Assembly (NCBI RefSeq): GCF_040807025.1
Contig: NC_090942.1
Location: 192,070,247-192,134,246, forward strand
Origin: Struthio camelus
Lineage: Eukaryota > Chordata > Aves > Struthioniformes > Struthionidae
DNA length: 64,000 nt
Direction of reading: 5' to 3'
A program made the position numbers and the translations under genes. The notes below the pieces were generated by a model. The model saw only the letters and a program-made list of their open reading frames with translations, was not told the origin of the DNA and ran no database searches. Positions 40,901-53,400 of this stretch are shown one piece after another (position 1 is the stretch's first letter; each line of letters begins with the position of its first letter).

Positions 40901-43900
40901 AAAGGAATTGTTTTTCAATAATTAACAATTGCTTTGCAGATTGTATCTTTTTCTTCAGTGCTTAGTTTACTGGCTTAAAAAAAAAAGAGCTACTCATATT
41001 TTTTGCATCCATGACATCAATGAGCAACACACCTGTTCCATTAAAAATCCAAGTGTGCATCCTTCATTTCGACTGTCCTTGTTCATAAACACTTTGCAGA
41101 AGAAGAACTCAAGAAATCCATGTTCAGAAGATCTCTTTGTTCTCCCTGCCACTTCACAGCTAAACACCATAGGCAGGAATTGGAAGGAACACAGTCTCAT
41201 CCAGACAAGTGGGACAATTCACAAAATTGAGGCCTGGCGTAAGAAAATCCCTACTTCCAATTCCATTGATTACTAACTTTCTCCGAAAAGAATAGATGAA
41301 GGGGGGACACAATCAAGCACATGGAAAAAGTCTTTAACATTCTTGGCTCTATCTTATATTCAACATTCAGGAAAGAAGTGAGCAAAGCACAGCAGAGAAT
41401 GACAGTCAATTAATGGAAGCCTGCAGTTTTGTAGCCTTTTAAAGCTTTGAGGCTACAGGACTTTAGATATTTAGTTTTGCTATTACCTGCGTTGTTTGTT
41501 TGTTTTTGCATACCTGCTATTGTTTGCAGGTATGGCACCTGAAAACAACACATGCCCCCAATAAGATGTTTTGCATTATGTAAGAGCATTGGAAGACCAG
41601 ACTTGCCACACTTTATTACCAACAAAAAAAAAAAAAAGGAAATTGTCATAAAATGATAGCTACCTGGTACCCATGTCAGAGGAGCACAAACAGCATTGCT
41701 AGCACTGATCCTATGGGCATATTTAATTATTTCTTCAGAGGAAATGGCACCTGGAACAAGTGAAGAAAAATTACTAGATTTTCAAGAGATTACATCATTC
41801 AATCATTTCAGATTATTGAGTGCTTTCTCACACTGAAAAGATTGGAAATGCCATTTTGTCAGACATAACAGGCATGCTCCAAATGCAGTGACTGCTTAGA
41901 GGATCTTAGATTCTACAAGGACAAGCTTTGCAGTGAACTGGCTCTACAGCCATGGATTCCATCTACCTTCGATGTCAACAATTGTTCAACCTTGTGAAAT
42001 ACACAAACCAATCTCTTAAGCAGCATACTTCACAAGCACAATCTATGAGAAAACTTCAGCACCAGCTTCACTGTAGAATTTGCCCTAGCACACATAGCTG
42101 AAACTTCTCTTTTCTTAGTAGTTGTTGAGCATGCATGTAGCAACCCTTTCCTACTACATAGGTAGCTGTATTGCAAGCGATACAATCTTTGTGACATTCC
42201 TTAATGCTTTAGATGAAAAATTTATGATAAAACAATAAAAGATACTATACTGAACATAAATAAAATGCATGCCCACTAAAAAAAAAAAACAACCCGTTTA
42301 GCTTGGCAAGTGCCATAGAGTAGCTGTAATTGCTATAAATACAAACCAGTATCACCAGCTAGTCAGTCTTCCGTATACAATGTTATTGTACATGCACAGA
42401 AACACACTCTCCGTTTTGTCAGTATACCTACTGAGACAATTGTCTTTGGTGAGAGACTATTACCAGTGCAAGAAGACCTTTGAGACAGTGGATATTAACA
42501 TATGTTTGCCACATATATAATCACTCCTGAAACATACATTCAGCCTTTGTTATGATGAAACGGGTTACAAGTTCATAATTAAATGGAAATGTACTTACAC
42601 AGAAAGCATCAGAAATTTGTGATTTTAGAATTAGGAAAACTTTTTAAAATATAAGCTCACTAGCAACTTTTGTGATCTGTGGTGCAAAGTCTAGTTGGAG
42701 GCCAGTCACTAGCGGTGTCCCCCAGCAGTCAATACTGGGTCCAGTATTTTTTAACTTATTCATCAACGGATGAAGGGACAGAGTGCAGTCTCAGCAAGTT
42801 TGCTGATGATACTAAACTGGGGGAAGTGACTGACACACCAGAAGGCTGCGCTGCCATTGAGAGGGACCTGGGTAGGCTGGAGAGCTGGGCGGAGAGGAAC
42901 CTCCTGAAGTTCAACAGAGGCAAGTGCACCTGCACCTAGGGTGGAATAAGCTCATGCACCAGGACAGGCTGGGGGCTGACCTGCTGGAAAGTAGCTCTGC
43001 GGAGAAGGACCTGGGAGTTGTGGTGGACAACAAGTTAACCATGAGCCAGCAGTGTGCCCTGGTGGCCAAGAAGGCCAATGGTCTCCTGGGGTGCATTAGG
43101 CAGAGTGTTGCCAGCAGGTGGAGGGAGGTGATCCTGCCCCTCTCCTCAGCCCCGGGGAGGCCTCACCTGGAGTCCTGTGTCCAGTTCTGGGCTCTTGGAG
43201 ACATGGAGCTGCTGGAGAGAGTCCAGCAAAGGGCTACAAAGATGATGAAGGGACTGAAGTATCTCTTCTATGAGGAAAGGCTGCGAGAGCTGGGCCTGTT
43301 TAGCCTGGAGAGGAGAAGACTGAGGGGGGAATCTGATCAATGTGTGTAAGCATCTGAAGGGAGGGCGTAAGGACGGAAGAGGATGGGACCAGCCCCTCTT
43401 CTCTGTGGTGCCCAGCGATAGGAGGAGAGGCAACGGGCACAAACTGAAACGGAGGAAGTTCCATCTGAACCTGAGGAAAAACTTCTTGACTATGAGGGTG
43501 ACAGAGCACTGGAACAGGTTGCCCAGAGAGGTGGTGGAGTCTCCTTCCTTGGAGATGTTCAAAAGCCATCTGGACACGATCCTGTGCAACATGCTCTAGG
43601 TGGCCCTGCCTGAGCAGGAGGGTTGGACTAGATGATGGTCTAGATCCCTTCCAACCTCAACCATTCTGTGATTCTGTGAACCCTCCTTATAACTGCTTTT
43701 GTGTAGTATGTACAAGCATGGATACTCACCTTTTCTTGCCTTTTCAATTGATTTCAGCTTCTCCTTTGCTTGATAAACAGCTGTTGCCTAGTTGTAAAAA
43801 ACAAAAAAAAAAACCCAACCTCCAATGAATCATTCATTTGTAAACTTACGCATAAAAATGGCTCTGTGAATAGATCCTTGCATTTAATTGCATTTTGATG

Positions 43901-46768
43901 GATAAACCATTCAGGGAACATTTTCAAAATATATAAAAGTAAACTAGCTTTGGAAGAAAATTAACATTGTAAAACAAAACTGAATGCCCCGATAACTAAA
44001 AAGCGTTTGCCTACTGAAAAGAAAAACTCCGCTAAGCGGTTGTGAAGTTTTAAATATTGAATCTTTTCAAACTAACACAACACTGTTTTCTCCAGAACCA
44101 CCTTTTTCAGAAGTAGGTGCTTAAAAGCAAGCACAGCACCTTTGAACTTACCAGTATGTGCTCTGCTTCTTTTAGTTGCTTCTGCAGCTGCTGAATATCA
44201 CTATCCCTCTTTTCTACTACCTTTTCTAAAAGCTGCATTTCATGATGAATTTTCCCCTGATCAACTGCCAGCTTCATTAGCTCTTGAAACTCTCCATCCC
44301 TCTGAATCAGCAGCTCCAGGATCTGTCAGACAAGAGTTTCATAGAACTTTTAATTTAGTCAGAGTAACAGCATACCCACAATTATGCAGCAAGGAAGAAC
44401 AACTGATATCTACATGAGTATTTCTGTTTGCATGCCAAATGAAACAAACTTCTCGCTCTGTTTGCAGAAACAACCTATGAAGCATGCAGTAAAGAAAATA
44501 AACAAAAAAGCACCACAAGGACCAGGAATATCATTTTAGTGTGGCCAAAAACTCATCATCATCATTAGTCTAAACATACGCAGGGACAAGAGAGGAAAAA
44601 AAAAAGAAAGAAGTAAAGTAGAACATCTGACCACACAAAGAAATACTGTTAAGAAAGTTAGTTTACCTGGCTTTCTTCTCCTGGTTGCGGAAGCTTCTGG
44701 TTTCTTGAAATTGCCAGTATTTCAATTAGTTCTCTGAAAAGAAAACTGTGTATTTATACAACTTGCTATGCTATTTTTTCTATGCTATTTACAAATCAGA
44801 CTAAGTCATCCCAAAATTTTCAGAGTACTGACAGCATTACAAAAGTACTCACATGCTTGAGCATTTTGTAGTTTTGTAGCATAGCTGTGTCAGGGATTTC
44901 TCAACTTAGAAAGAAAAAAATGTGCTCAAATCATGAGACTATTCACATAATTATTTTTTCTCCTTTGAGCTCACAAAGCGAGCACAAATGCACATGAGCA
45001 AGAAACGTGCCAAACTGAAAGAGACATAAATAGAAGCTGGGAGAAGAAAAAAGACAATGAAATACATTCGTGCTCTAGTTTTATCACCCTTGTTTATTGC
45101 AAGAGAACATGAAAGTATAAGTTGTTATCATTATTTTACTTCTCTACTTTTTCTCTGTTTTTACAACAGAGCAAGTTTCACACTTGGGTTTAGAGCAATT
45201 AAACCTACGCTTTCAAACATTTAAAGAGTTTGTTGTGAAACTATTATTATTATAAAAACAAGTATTCTCACAATGGTATATCAGCTGTATATCAAATACA
45301 TACAAAAATATGAATAAACTAATAATATTCTGGGACTAGGTTAGAAGGGCATCTCAACTAAACCTCTTGATTGTGCCTCCATATACCCGTTTACTTTGCC
45401 ACCATTATGAAAACCTGTCAGTAACCTCTAAAGGGACTTGCTAAACAACAACACCATGATGCAAAAAGGCACTTGGTGTAAATGGGGCAAATATGTTTGG
45501 CTTCTAATGACATGGGCTGAAGTTCAGTGCTGTGCATGTATAAGTTTATCTGAAGCAGGCTCCTTTGCTCCTACCACCAAGGCAATATCATGACTGTGAA
45601 AGGTCTAATGCCATGGTGCTTCAACACTTTGCTGATTAACAGGAAGATTCACAAAAATATTGCTGAGGGATGCTCTGGATTCATTATGATGGAATCTTAG
45701 TCCCCCTAAAAATCAGTAAACATTTAGATAAAGAGCAAAATGTTTTTTCCTAAAACAGCAGATGTTCTCCCCCATTCCAGCAACCCAAAAGTCACAACAA
45801 AATCTAAAACTGAAAATAAAACCTAACTAGAAAGAAGAAGAGCAACTGGACAGTATACTGTCCTTGTCCTACCTGGGGTAATCAGAAAGAGCGAACCAGC
45901 CACATGAACACTTTAGATTGCTCCCTGTGAAAAAGTTTTCCTAAGCTCCTGCTCTCCTTGCGAGGAAGAAGATAATTAGCAACCAGTTTCACTGCACTGC
46001 TAGCTGGGACTCCCACAACATGGTGGACAGCTTGGATGGGGAGCTGCAGTCCAGCCTGAAGAGCGCGGGCTACCTACTTGAGCATTTGCATCACTCCAAG
46101 GACACGCTTTACAGCCTGCTTTGACAGAGTTGAACTGGTAATGACCAGAACGGCTTAAGTCGTGCAATACCATCTACAGAGCTCTGACATATGCGCCGTT
46201 TTTCAGTGAATAATAAAACGCTTCAAACCTCTTCTGTGAAGGGGGGGTGGGGAGACTGTCTCAACAGGAAACGCAGGTGACAACCAAGAAAGGAAGGCAA
46301 GCCGAAGAATAAGGAAGCTGCCCGTTCTGCTCTGAGAACACGGAATACGAGGAAGCGTCTCCGGCGGCGCCCCGGCGGGGCAGGGGCCCTGCAGCAGACG
46401 CAGCACGCACCCCGCTGCCCCAGGAGCCGGCCTGGAGGCGGTGCCGGGGCGGCGGCAGCAGGAAAACGCAGGGCCCCGTGCCGCCCCGGCGTTGGGGTCG
46501 GGCTGATCTCCCCCCTCCCGGGCCCCCTCAGCCCCCGGCGGCACCCGCCCCGGCTTCGGCTCGCCGGCGCCGTCCGAGGCTCCGCGCCCGTACAGCGCCG
46601 AGCACCCTCTGGCCCATCGGCCGCCGCCCGAGCTTGGCGCCGTCTCAGCCGGCGCGCGGCGGGAGCGCGGTACCTGGCCAGGAGCTCGAGATCCTCCAGC
46701 GCCGCCAGGAGCCGGTCCCGGGTGCTGCTTCGGTCCCCGCCTCCCCCGGCCGTCGCCGCCGCCATCAT
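37752..46768 (-). CDS. MED4: MED4, Mediator complex subunit 4, complete
   Basis: MED4 is a middle-module subunit of the nuclear Mediator complex, which links activators to RNA polymerase II. Seven coding exons (46674-46768, 44667-44733, 44152-44322, 43730-43787, 41664-41750, 40764-40895, 37752-37924) join to 783 nt, 260 aa plus TAG; human is 270 aa. All introns are GT/AG with continuous phase. Residues about 13-35 hold [20 protein letters not shown]. About 55-130 form a heptad-rich coiled coil ([23 protein letters not shown]). The most conserved block follows ([34 protein letters not shown]). The tail is acidic and Ser-rich and ends SSDSD. Two adjacent ATGs occur (46768 and 46765). The second has A at -3 and G at +4, so a 259 aa form is possible. 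A CR1 copy occupies intron 4. Confidence 0.97.
37925..40763 (-). other. MED4: MED4 intron 6
   Basis: 2.8 kb intron. A short AT repeat lies at 38669-38680. No confident interspersed repeat; a MIR-like hint near 39830-39950 was too weak to call. Confidence 0.7.
40764..40895 (-). CDS. MED4: MED4 exon 6
   Basis: 132 nt, residues 160-203 plus one base of Asp204, [16 protein letters not shown] to AAGRLP. Donor gtaagg. Confidence 0.95.
40896..41663 (-). other. MED4: MED4 intron 5
   Basis: 768 bp AT-rich intron with no recognised element. Confidence 0.8.
41664..41750 (-). CDS. MED4: MED4 exon 5
   Basis: 87 nt, residues 131-159 plus one base of Gly160, [15 protein letters not shown] to APLTWVP. Donor gtagct. 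Confidence 0.95.
41751..43729 (-). other. MED4: MED4 intron 4 with CR1 insertion
   Basis: Just under 2 kb; the CR1 copy at 42690-43680 makes up half of it. The remainder is AT-rich and unassigned. Confidence 0.85.
42690..43680 (+). mobile_element. CR1 retrotransposon, 5'-truncated, about 1 kb, in MED4 intron 4
   Basis: Starts in the reverse-transcriptase region (GGAGGCCAGTCACTAG, then codons for [20 protein letters not shown], whose FADD is the RT catalytic-box word). It runs through the end of ORF2 and the 3' region to CCATTCTGTGATTCTGTGAA. Stops and frameshifts break the frame (for example TAG at about 42937), so it is inactive. It is antisense to MED4. Confidence 0.95.
43730..43787 (-). 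CDS. MED4: MED4 exon 4
   Basis: 58 nt, residues 112-130 plus one base of Gly131, [19 protein letters not shown]. Donor gtgagt. An antisense CR1 copy starts 49 bp past this donor. Confidence 0.95.
44152..44322 (-). CDS. MED4: MED4 exon 3
   Basis: 171 nt, residues 55-111 in phase 0. It encodes most of the coiled coil, from [12 protein letters not shown] to KEAEHIL. Donor gtaagt. Confidence 0.96.
44667..44733 (-). CDS. MED4: MED4 exon 2
   Basis: 67 nt, residues 32-54, [22 protein letters not shown]. Acceptor ttttcag, donor gtaaac. Confidence 0.95.
44734..46673 (-). other. MED4: MED4 intron 1
   Basis: 1.9 kb intron, AT-rich until the CpG island begins near 46330. No repeat or RNA gene recognised. 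Confidence 0.8.
46674..46768 (-). CDS. MED4: MED4 exon 1 (coding part)
   Basis: 95 nt, residues 1-31 and two bases of Arg32, starting [11 protein letters not shown]. Donor gtaccg. The N-terminus is short and Gly/Ala-rich, which accounts for most of the length difference from human. Confidence 0.93.
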
Positions 46769-46893
46769 GATCCCGGCTGCGGACCCGAGCGAGAACCGGC
46801 GGCGGCACCAGGCCCGCGCTAGGCGAGGCGGCAGCGCCCCCCTCAGCGGAGGTGCGAACTGCAGCCGCCCCACCCCCACCGCCTCCCCGGCCA

Positions 46894-46903
46894 GCGCATG
46901 CGC
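46894..46903. promoter_or_regulatory. NRF1 site (perfect GCGCATGCGC palindrome)
   Basis: Second exact copy of the NRF1 palindrome in the window, 126 bp upstream of the MED4 start, flanked to give TGCGCATGCGCTGG on the minus strand. Binding is inferred. Confidence 0.75.
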
Positions 46904-47159
46904 AGTGCGGGGAAGGGTGGGGAGGGCGGTTCCTTCCCCCTCCCCCTCCTCCCCCAAGCGCGGCGGGCGGGGCGGGGCTGAGGGGTGGGTAACGGCTGCC
47001 GTGAGGCGAGGCGGGAGGGCGGCGCTGGCGCTGAGGCGGGCGCTGAGGAAGGGCCGGGAGGGGGGAAGGAGTTCAGCGGGGCTGGCTGGGAAGGGCGTGT
47101 GGGTGTGAAGGAGAGGTGGTCTCGTCTCCCCCGTCTGCCCCCGAGGCAGTGTTTGTAAA

Positions 47160-47177
47160 CGACCCCCTGCTGGAGCT
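47160..47177 (-). promoter_or_regulatory. Weak CTCF-like motif upstream of MED4
   Basis: The minus strand reads CTCCAGCAGGGGGTCG, one mismatch from the CCAGCAGGGGGCGC form of the CTCF core, about 390 bp upstream of MED4. Confidence 0.4.
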
Positions 47178-47179
47178 GG

Positions 47180-50100
47180 GCCGTTACTCAAGGGTCAGGA
47201 CTTGTTGTTTTACATGCGTTTCCAGTCCCCGGGTTTTGACCGAAGAGCCTCTCGGTGAGACTCAGATGTACCCTGCAGACGGGGAAAACGAACCCAGAGA
47301 GAGGGCTTGCCATTGAACAGCGTCATAACTTTGTTAACTCTATGCTCTCTGACACCCAAAAATCCCTTAGGTGCTTTTTTTAGTTGGAGGCAGGAATCGC
47401 GTTTTCCTAATGACTTAAGAAAACTAAGTGATAACGAAAACGTAACAAAACCCTAAGCTTTAAATCGGGCAGAACCCTGAGCTCCTACCTGGGTTTTGTG
47501 TCAGGCAAGCAACGAGGCCTCACAATGGCCAACCAGAAGCATGACTTGCATGTGCAGACCTCTAGGTGCAACCTAAAGGTGGCTTTGCATGAATTACAGG
47601 GTGCTGCATGCAGCGATCAGCTGGTGGGGCAGTTAACAGATGCAAACCCTGCCCTTGAACCTGCAGACAATCGAGCTATATTTTAAAAATACCATTTATT
47701 TTTAAATGTTGCTGTATATGGTCTGATAACTGCAAACCGACCCCTAGCTCTGGGTGGGGTCACAGTGAAGCCAGTGGAATTTCTGAAATTCATGAAACTG
47801 GCAGTAATGTGAAGAGATAGAGGCTGAAGCTAAGGTGGAGGGCAAGATCGGAGAGCACAGAGAGAAAGCTAATCAGGGACCGAGGTTTATAATTCTGTGA
47901 GCACTTCCACTGAAAAACGTGGAGTCCCCAGACTCCGCCATCTTCTGTTGTCAGCAGGCAGCTGCAAAAACCCCTAGCAAACAGTGATTCTCATCACTCT
48001 TGATTAGAGAAAGTAGTAGATAGATGATAACATCTCTGACTGCTCTGGTGTTTACTCTGATTATCTTTTTACCTACTGCAATAAGTTTGTCCCTGAGAAA
48101 TTTACTTATTAAAAAAAAAAAAGGAAAGGCAAGATGCTCGTTAATCAATGATTCTTTGAATTGTGGTTTAAGAAATCAATTGAACATTACGGGATTTGTA
48201 ATAAAGTAATGAGATTTGGCAACCCCAAGAAGAAGAAAAGTCTGCCAACAGGAGTTTCTTAAAATTCATTTACAGTATACAACAGCATTCAAAGTTCCAA
48301 TCTGTAGATAGTTTGGGAACTCTCTTTAAACTATGGAGCAGAGAAAATCTCATCAAATAGTTCTACACTTTTTTGCTTGCCCTTTTTTTTTTTTCAAAAA
48401 TACAGTATTATTTCCCTGATTTTGTTCAAGAAAAGATGTAATCAGTGAAGCTGTCTGGTTGTGCCTCCAATTCACTGATTTGTTACAATGTCTCCATGGG
48501 TGTGTAAACAGAAATAACAACTTTGGAAAATAAAGCAATCCTCTAGAGTTGAAAATAAAACAATCCCTCTGCTGAATTATTTTCTTCCCTCACATTCATT
48601 TTTTAACATCTGAATTGGTCAGAAGTATTGGAGTACTTCTAAAATATTTCAGGGCTGTACTACTAGTTTCACTAGTTAAAAATTTATGGCATCAGCGGGA
48701 TACCCAAACTTAACAGCCCAAAGGGTAAATATCGGTTGTAGGAGGTTGCTGGAGGCTGATCTTTGCCTCCCACTCCTTATGTCCAAGGAGCTGCTCTCTC
48801 GTTCCTTTTGACAACAGTGCTTTTCCCACCCAACCATGCCAATACCCCACAATCTTTCAGTGCAGCAGCTGCCCTCTTCTTTCCCCTTCACAAACTGCTG
48901 ACCTTCATCTATGCAGCATGGACATCTGACTGCTTCTTATAAAGTCTGGAGTCCATCCCCACTCATTCCCCTGGAGATGCAGCAGTGGCTGTGAAGTGCA
49001 GGCCCCTTGGCAGAGACTTATTTGTCCAAATTGATGCTCCTACTTCTGTGTAGGAGGATAGGATGAGCCTCAAGGCCTCAGGGAATGCCTGGCTGTGCAG
49101 AGACACAGAAAATCCTTCAGACTATGTCGGAGCGGTCGTCTCCTTTAGGACTAAGGGAGAGGCTGGGTCAAATAGGCTTGTGCCCCAAACTTGGCTCATG
49201 GGCCCATTGGGGTAAGATTGAGTGGCTGATTTGCTGAATTGACTTTTGAAACACTTACCCGGACAAAGCAACAGAACCTCTGTTTCCTCGGTTCTTCAGT
49301 GCTTTTGGTTTTCTTTCCCCTGGGTAAACTTTGTCATAGATGGGTTGGTTTTGAGCCAGATATACGCCTTAAAAGCCTATGCCCTTCCTGAATAACTAAG
49401 CATTGTTGCCTAATTTGCTTTTAGTAGTCTGAGAACATTTTAAGTTGTGCAGCCGTGACTATATCTTTCCATTCACAGTGAGATTATGAGACGTTTCAGA
49501 TTCTCTTTGATTTCAGATTGTCTTTTTAATGGCACATTGATCACAGTATTAAGAATCTGTTAGCACAAGCAAAAATAGCTTGCTTCATCCTGCTCAACTG
49601 AGTTTTATCTGTTCTAGAATCAACCTTTCGGTGATGATCTGCTGAGCAAACTGATTTCTACAGCTGCAGATCTATGAAGAGCTGATCTGATCTAAGAGTT
49701 CACCAGCTCTGAAAAGCAGATATGTTGCTCACTCCTCATCTCCCAATCGCAGATGGTTGCCCTCCCTTACATCCTTCATCATCATATGCTTCCATGAGCT
49801 ACTTAATAACAAGACAGAAAAATACCTAATGTTTTTGTTGGGTTCATTTCCTTCTGGGTTAATGAGTGAAATCTGATCGTGGAGGGTCTTAACAGTCAGG
49901 AGCAGAGAGGAGAAGAGGAAGAGGGGGTGTTCCCCACATAAGTGTTAGGTCACCTAACCTCAACTTGTGGAACCATACCTTCTGAGTACAGTTTTAGGGT
50001 GCACCTAATACAGTATGACTGGAGGCTAATGCTGAAAAGTGCAGTCTTCTCCATCTCTCTTCAGCCATGTATTCTGTCTTCCTCCCTCTTACATGAGATC

Positions 50101-53100
50101 CTGTACAAGTGAGACTGCGGAATGAAACAGCTGGGCAAACCAGTTCAATGGAAAATGCTTCATATTTTTTGGTGGATTTGTCTTCTGTCAGATGAGCTCA
50201 TTGGAGCAACTGACTTCAAGGCTAACCATCGCTAGATCACTAGACACAAGGGAATGTGTGGCCAGAGGAAGGAAAGCAGGATGCTACTCTTATTTCTAGT
50301 TAAGTGAAATTCAAGCGTAGGATTCATCTGATGCAAAGCCTTTTTTTTTCAGGCTACCATTGGGATTTCCTAATTCCTCATCTTATTACCTTAGCTAATC
50401 ATGAAGTAGAAGTTTGTCTTAAAACTTAGATGTTGAACCACAGAGAACTTCAGAGCAGATATATGTTTTAATTTCAGTCTGCGTCTTTTCCAGGCCACTG
50501 TGCTCTTCATCTAGCTTGTTATTTATATGTTGCAGACACTAACCATCAAGTGTTTAGCTGGTAGATGTTTGGATACCACACCTTAAAATAACAATGGACT
50601 ATTGAAGATAACTTAAATCCTGAAGGCCCTCAGGTGTCTGACCATGGATAATAAAACACTTCAAACAGTACAAGTAGAAAGGCAGTAGGGTAATCAAGGG
50701 AAGCAAGTAGGAAAAACAACAGAAAAAGTACTCCTATCCACTTCCCCTCGATAATGTAAAAATAAAGTCCTTTCTGTCAAATATCAACTGAAATAGAAAT
50801 CAAACATCTTGAGCGCTGTTTGGAAGGATGCCACCGTTGTACTTTGGCCTGTGGAGAAGAGAATAATCATCCCGTGTTTGTCAAGCTGTCTTTACACCAT
50901 TAATATTTTTAAATGCCTCTGAAAAATCATCTGTATCTTATTGCTATTTTAAAAGACATCTTTTTTTTTCCATGCTTACATATGTTGGGTAGCACTTTAG
51001 ACCAGTGAGATGAGAGAAAAAAGAAAAAGGTGGTTTTGCTTAGCCGGTGTAATTCTAAAATAGGTTAAAGATGAGACAAAAATAGATAATACTATGAGCC
51101 AAAGCTTATTTTTTGTGGAAGTAGTGTGAAACACTACTGCATATGGTCAAAACCAGAGTTTGATATGCCATTCCAGAGTGTTCCAGCACAAAATTAGCTC
51201 CGCTTTGAGCTATATTAAACCTAAGTTACACTGATTTCTGCTGGTATAAATCTAGGCACAGAGCCCTCAAGACAGGAAGTCACCCAGGCAGAAAGCTGCC
51301 GCAACTTTCAGTCTGCTGGAGGGCTTGTTGGGACCAGTGCTGCCTCTGGAGTAGGAGGTGTTGAGTGGGAGAGAGAAAGAACCAGAATTGGCCCTGGATG
51401 GTGATTAAAAAAAAAAAAAAGTCCTTATGACAAGGGAGAGCTTTTTTTGCCTGGCCACTAGAGATGTTGGCAATTCTGCCAAGAATTCCCAGGAGTAGGG
51501 GAAGATATAGGGGCAAACTAAATGTGAGATCTTTTCCCTCGCTAAGCCAAAAGTTAATGCTGACTATTTCATGAAAAAAACCATCCAATTAGGGATAGTG
51601 AGACTCCTGGGGTAGGCCCCCAACACATATTAATTTTGAGTCTTCATTAAGTTAAACTTGTCTATTTGGAAAAAATCTTATTTTCCTTGCAGCTTCTGCT
51701 ATAGCCTGTTTACCAAACACTACTGAGACACCCACACAAGCTTCTATAGAAACCAGGCTGAAATTTAGAGTTGTTTACTTCCCCTCAAAAAAAATCCAAG
51801 GGCAGTGATGACAGCAACAGTCCCTGCTCTCCCACATGCTGAATTCCAACTAGGCTGATAGAAGAGGTTGTAATTTACTTATGATGAACCTCTTCCCACA
51901 CCTCCCTCATCCGTTTATTGTGCCCCATTGCCTGCTAAAGATAAAGCTGTCATCTCTTACATTTAGACTAGGTCACCTATCTTTTAACTAGGTGAGTCTT
52001 ATCTTCTGATCTCCAAGATGCTATTCAAATTTTCACCTTGTTCACAGTCATGCAACTTCCAGACATCTTTTCAAATATCTGCAGCTGACACTAGCTTCTA
52101 CCCATGAGATTCAGAAAGAGCAGAACAATGGCCCTAAATAGGGGTATCTGGCATAAATCAGCTGTGAGGATTGAGCTGTTGGGTGAAGATAAAATGAAGA
52201 TTTATTTAGAAATCTACAAGAGCAAAAATGAAAACAGTGATTTCTTTCCTAGCAATTGGAGATGGGTAGAGGTAAAATTCCTTTTGAAAGATGAGTCTTG
52301 GGAGAAATGAGGCAAGCTTCTATTGGCAGCTGAGAAAACAATTTGATAAAGTATCCCGAAAGCAATTACAGAATGAGTTTTACTGAACAGCCAAGTAGGA
52401 TCCCAAGGGAGATTGTGAAATCTCAACTAAGTACTAACAATGCTGCTTCCATGTGAAACGAGAGAAGAGATCATAGATACTAAGTCTGAGAAAGACTATT
52501 ACTATCAGTAGTAGTCTATGCTGTGTAAAGCAGGCCATACAATTACATGCAGGCATCTCTACTTCAGGACTGTGGCACATACTTGAATTACAACATACCA
52601 TTTAGAAAGAAACGCTGCTCTTCATTTAGGAGATGGCATATTTATTGTGTCTGTCGATGAGTTGTTCAAGAGTTAGCGGTAGGGCCAGGTGAGGCGTTAC
52701 TTCCGTAGTTTTGATCGTCTACAAATATGGGCATCAAGAGCACGTGGAACAGTTATTCTTCAGTAGTGACCTATAGGGATGCTTTTAGCTGTCTAAGAGA
52801 GGCCTTTAGAGATTCACCTCATCTACTTCCAAAATGGATTAAACCATTCAGCAGCATTCTCAATGCGGAATCAGGGCATGTCTCAAGTTCACACCAAGCT
52901 CCCTCAAGTGGACAAATCATAGAGTTGATGTTTATTTGTGTCATGTCCCCATTTTAGCTCAAACTGCAACATAGTATTGGCATTAGGTCATTAAAAGCCA
53001 TGTAGTCTTATCAGATCTCTCTGTGCTATTCAGGTGGTAGACAATGAAAATAGTCTGCTAAGAGTTCATATGCAATTAAAATAATTGTATCACTGATATC

Positions 53101-53400
53101 TAGGGCATTTTGAAGTTATAGTGGCTTTTTCTTTACCTTTAGATAGTAAGCCTCTTGTACCAGAAGTTGTCTCTTGTGCCTGGTAAGGACCCAGAATCTT
53201 GATTAGATACAAGCTGCTTGTCAGAATTTCGTATGTCATCTGACAACACTACCGTTGGCAAAGGCTTCTTTAAGAGCCACTTTGCAGGCATGAACTTGGG
53301 CACATAAAATATATATGCAAAATGCACACTGGAATACAAAACATGAAAAGCAACCAGCACAAGCTGTCACTTTTTTATAGACCCAGTGAAGTTTCATGAC
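47180..53400. other. Intergenic, upstream of MED4
   Basis: AT-rich, with T or A runs (for example 48110-48122, 51407-51420). No gene, RNA or confident interspersed repeat was recognised. Confidence 0.6.

Larger units (their letters stand above)
46330..47110. promoter_or_regulatory. MED4: CpG island, MED4 promoter and exon 1
   Basis: CpG-dense block over exon 1, the start of intron 1 and about 340 bp upstream. It has no TATA box and carries an NRF1 palindrome and a GATGGCGGCG (YY1-like) string over the start codons. Confidence 0.9.

Noticed and set aside
46203-46808. 201-codon minus-strand frame over MED4 exon 1
   Set aside because: Another frame of the same GC-rich block, without any recognisable domain.
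46769-47191. MED4 frame stays open for 141 codons upstream of the ATG
   Set aside because: It also begins at TTG and has no upstream in-frame ATG. The composition is Pro/Arg/Ala-rich as expected of CpG-island DNA.
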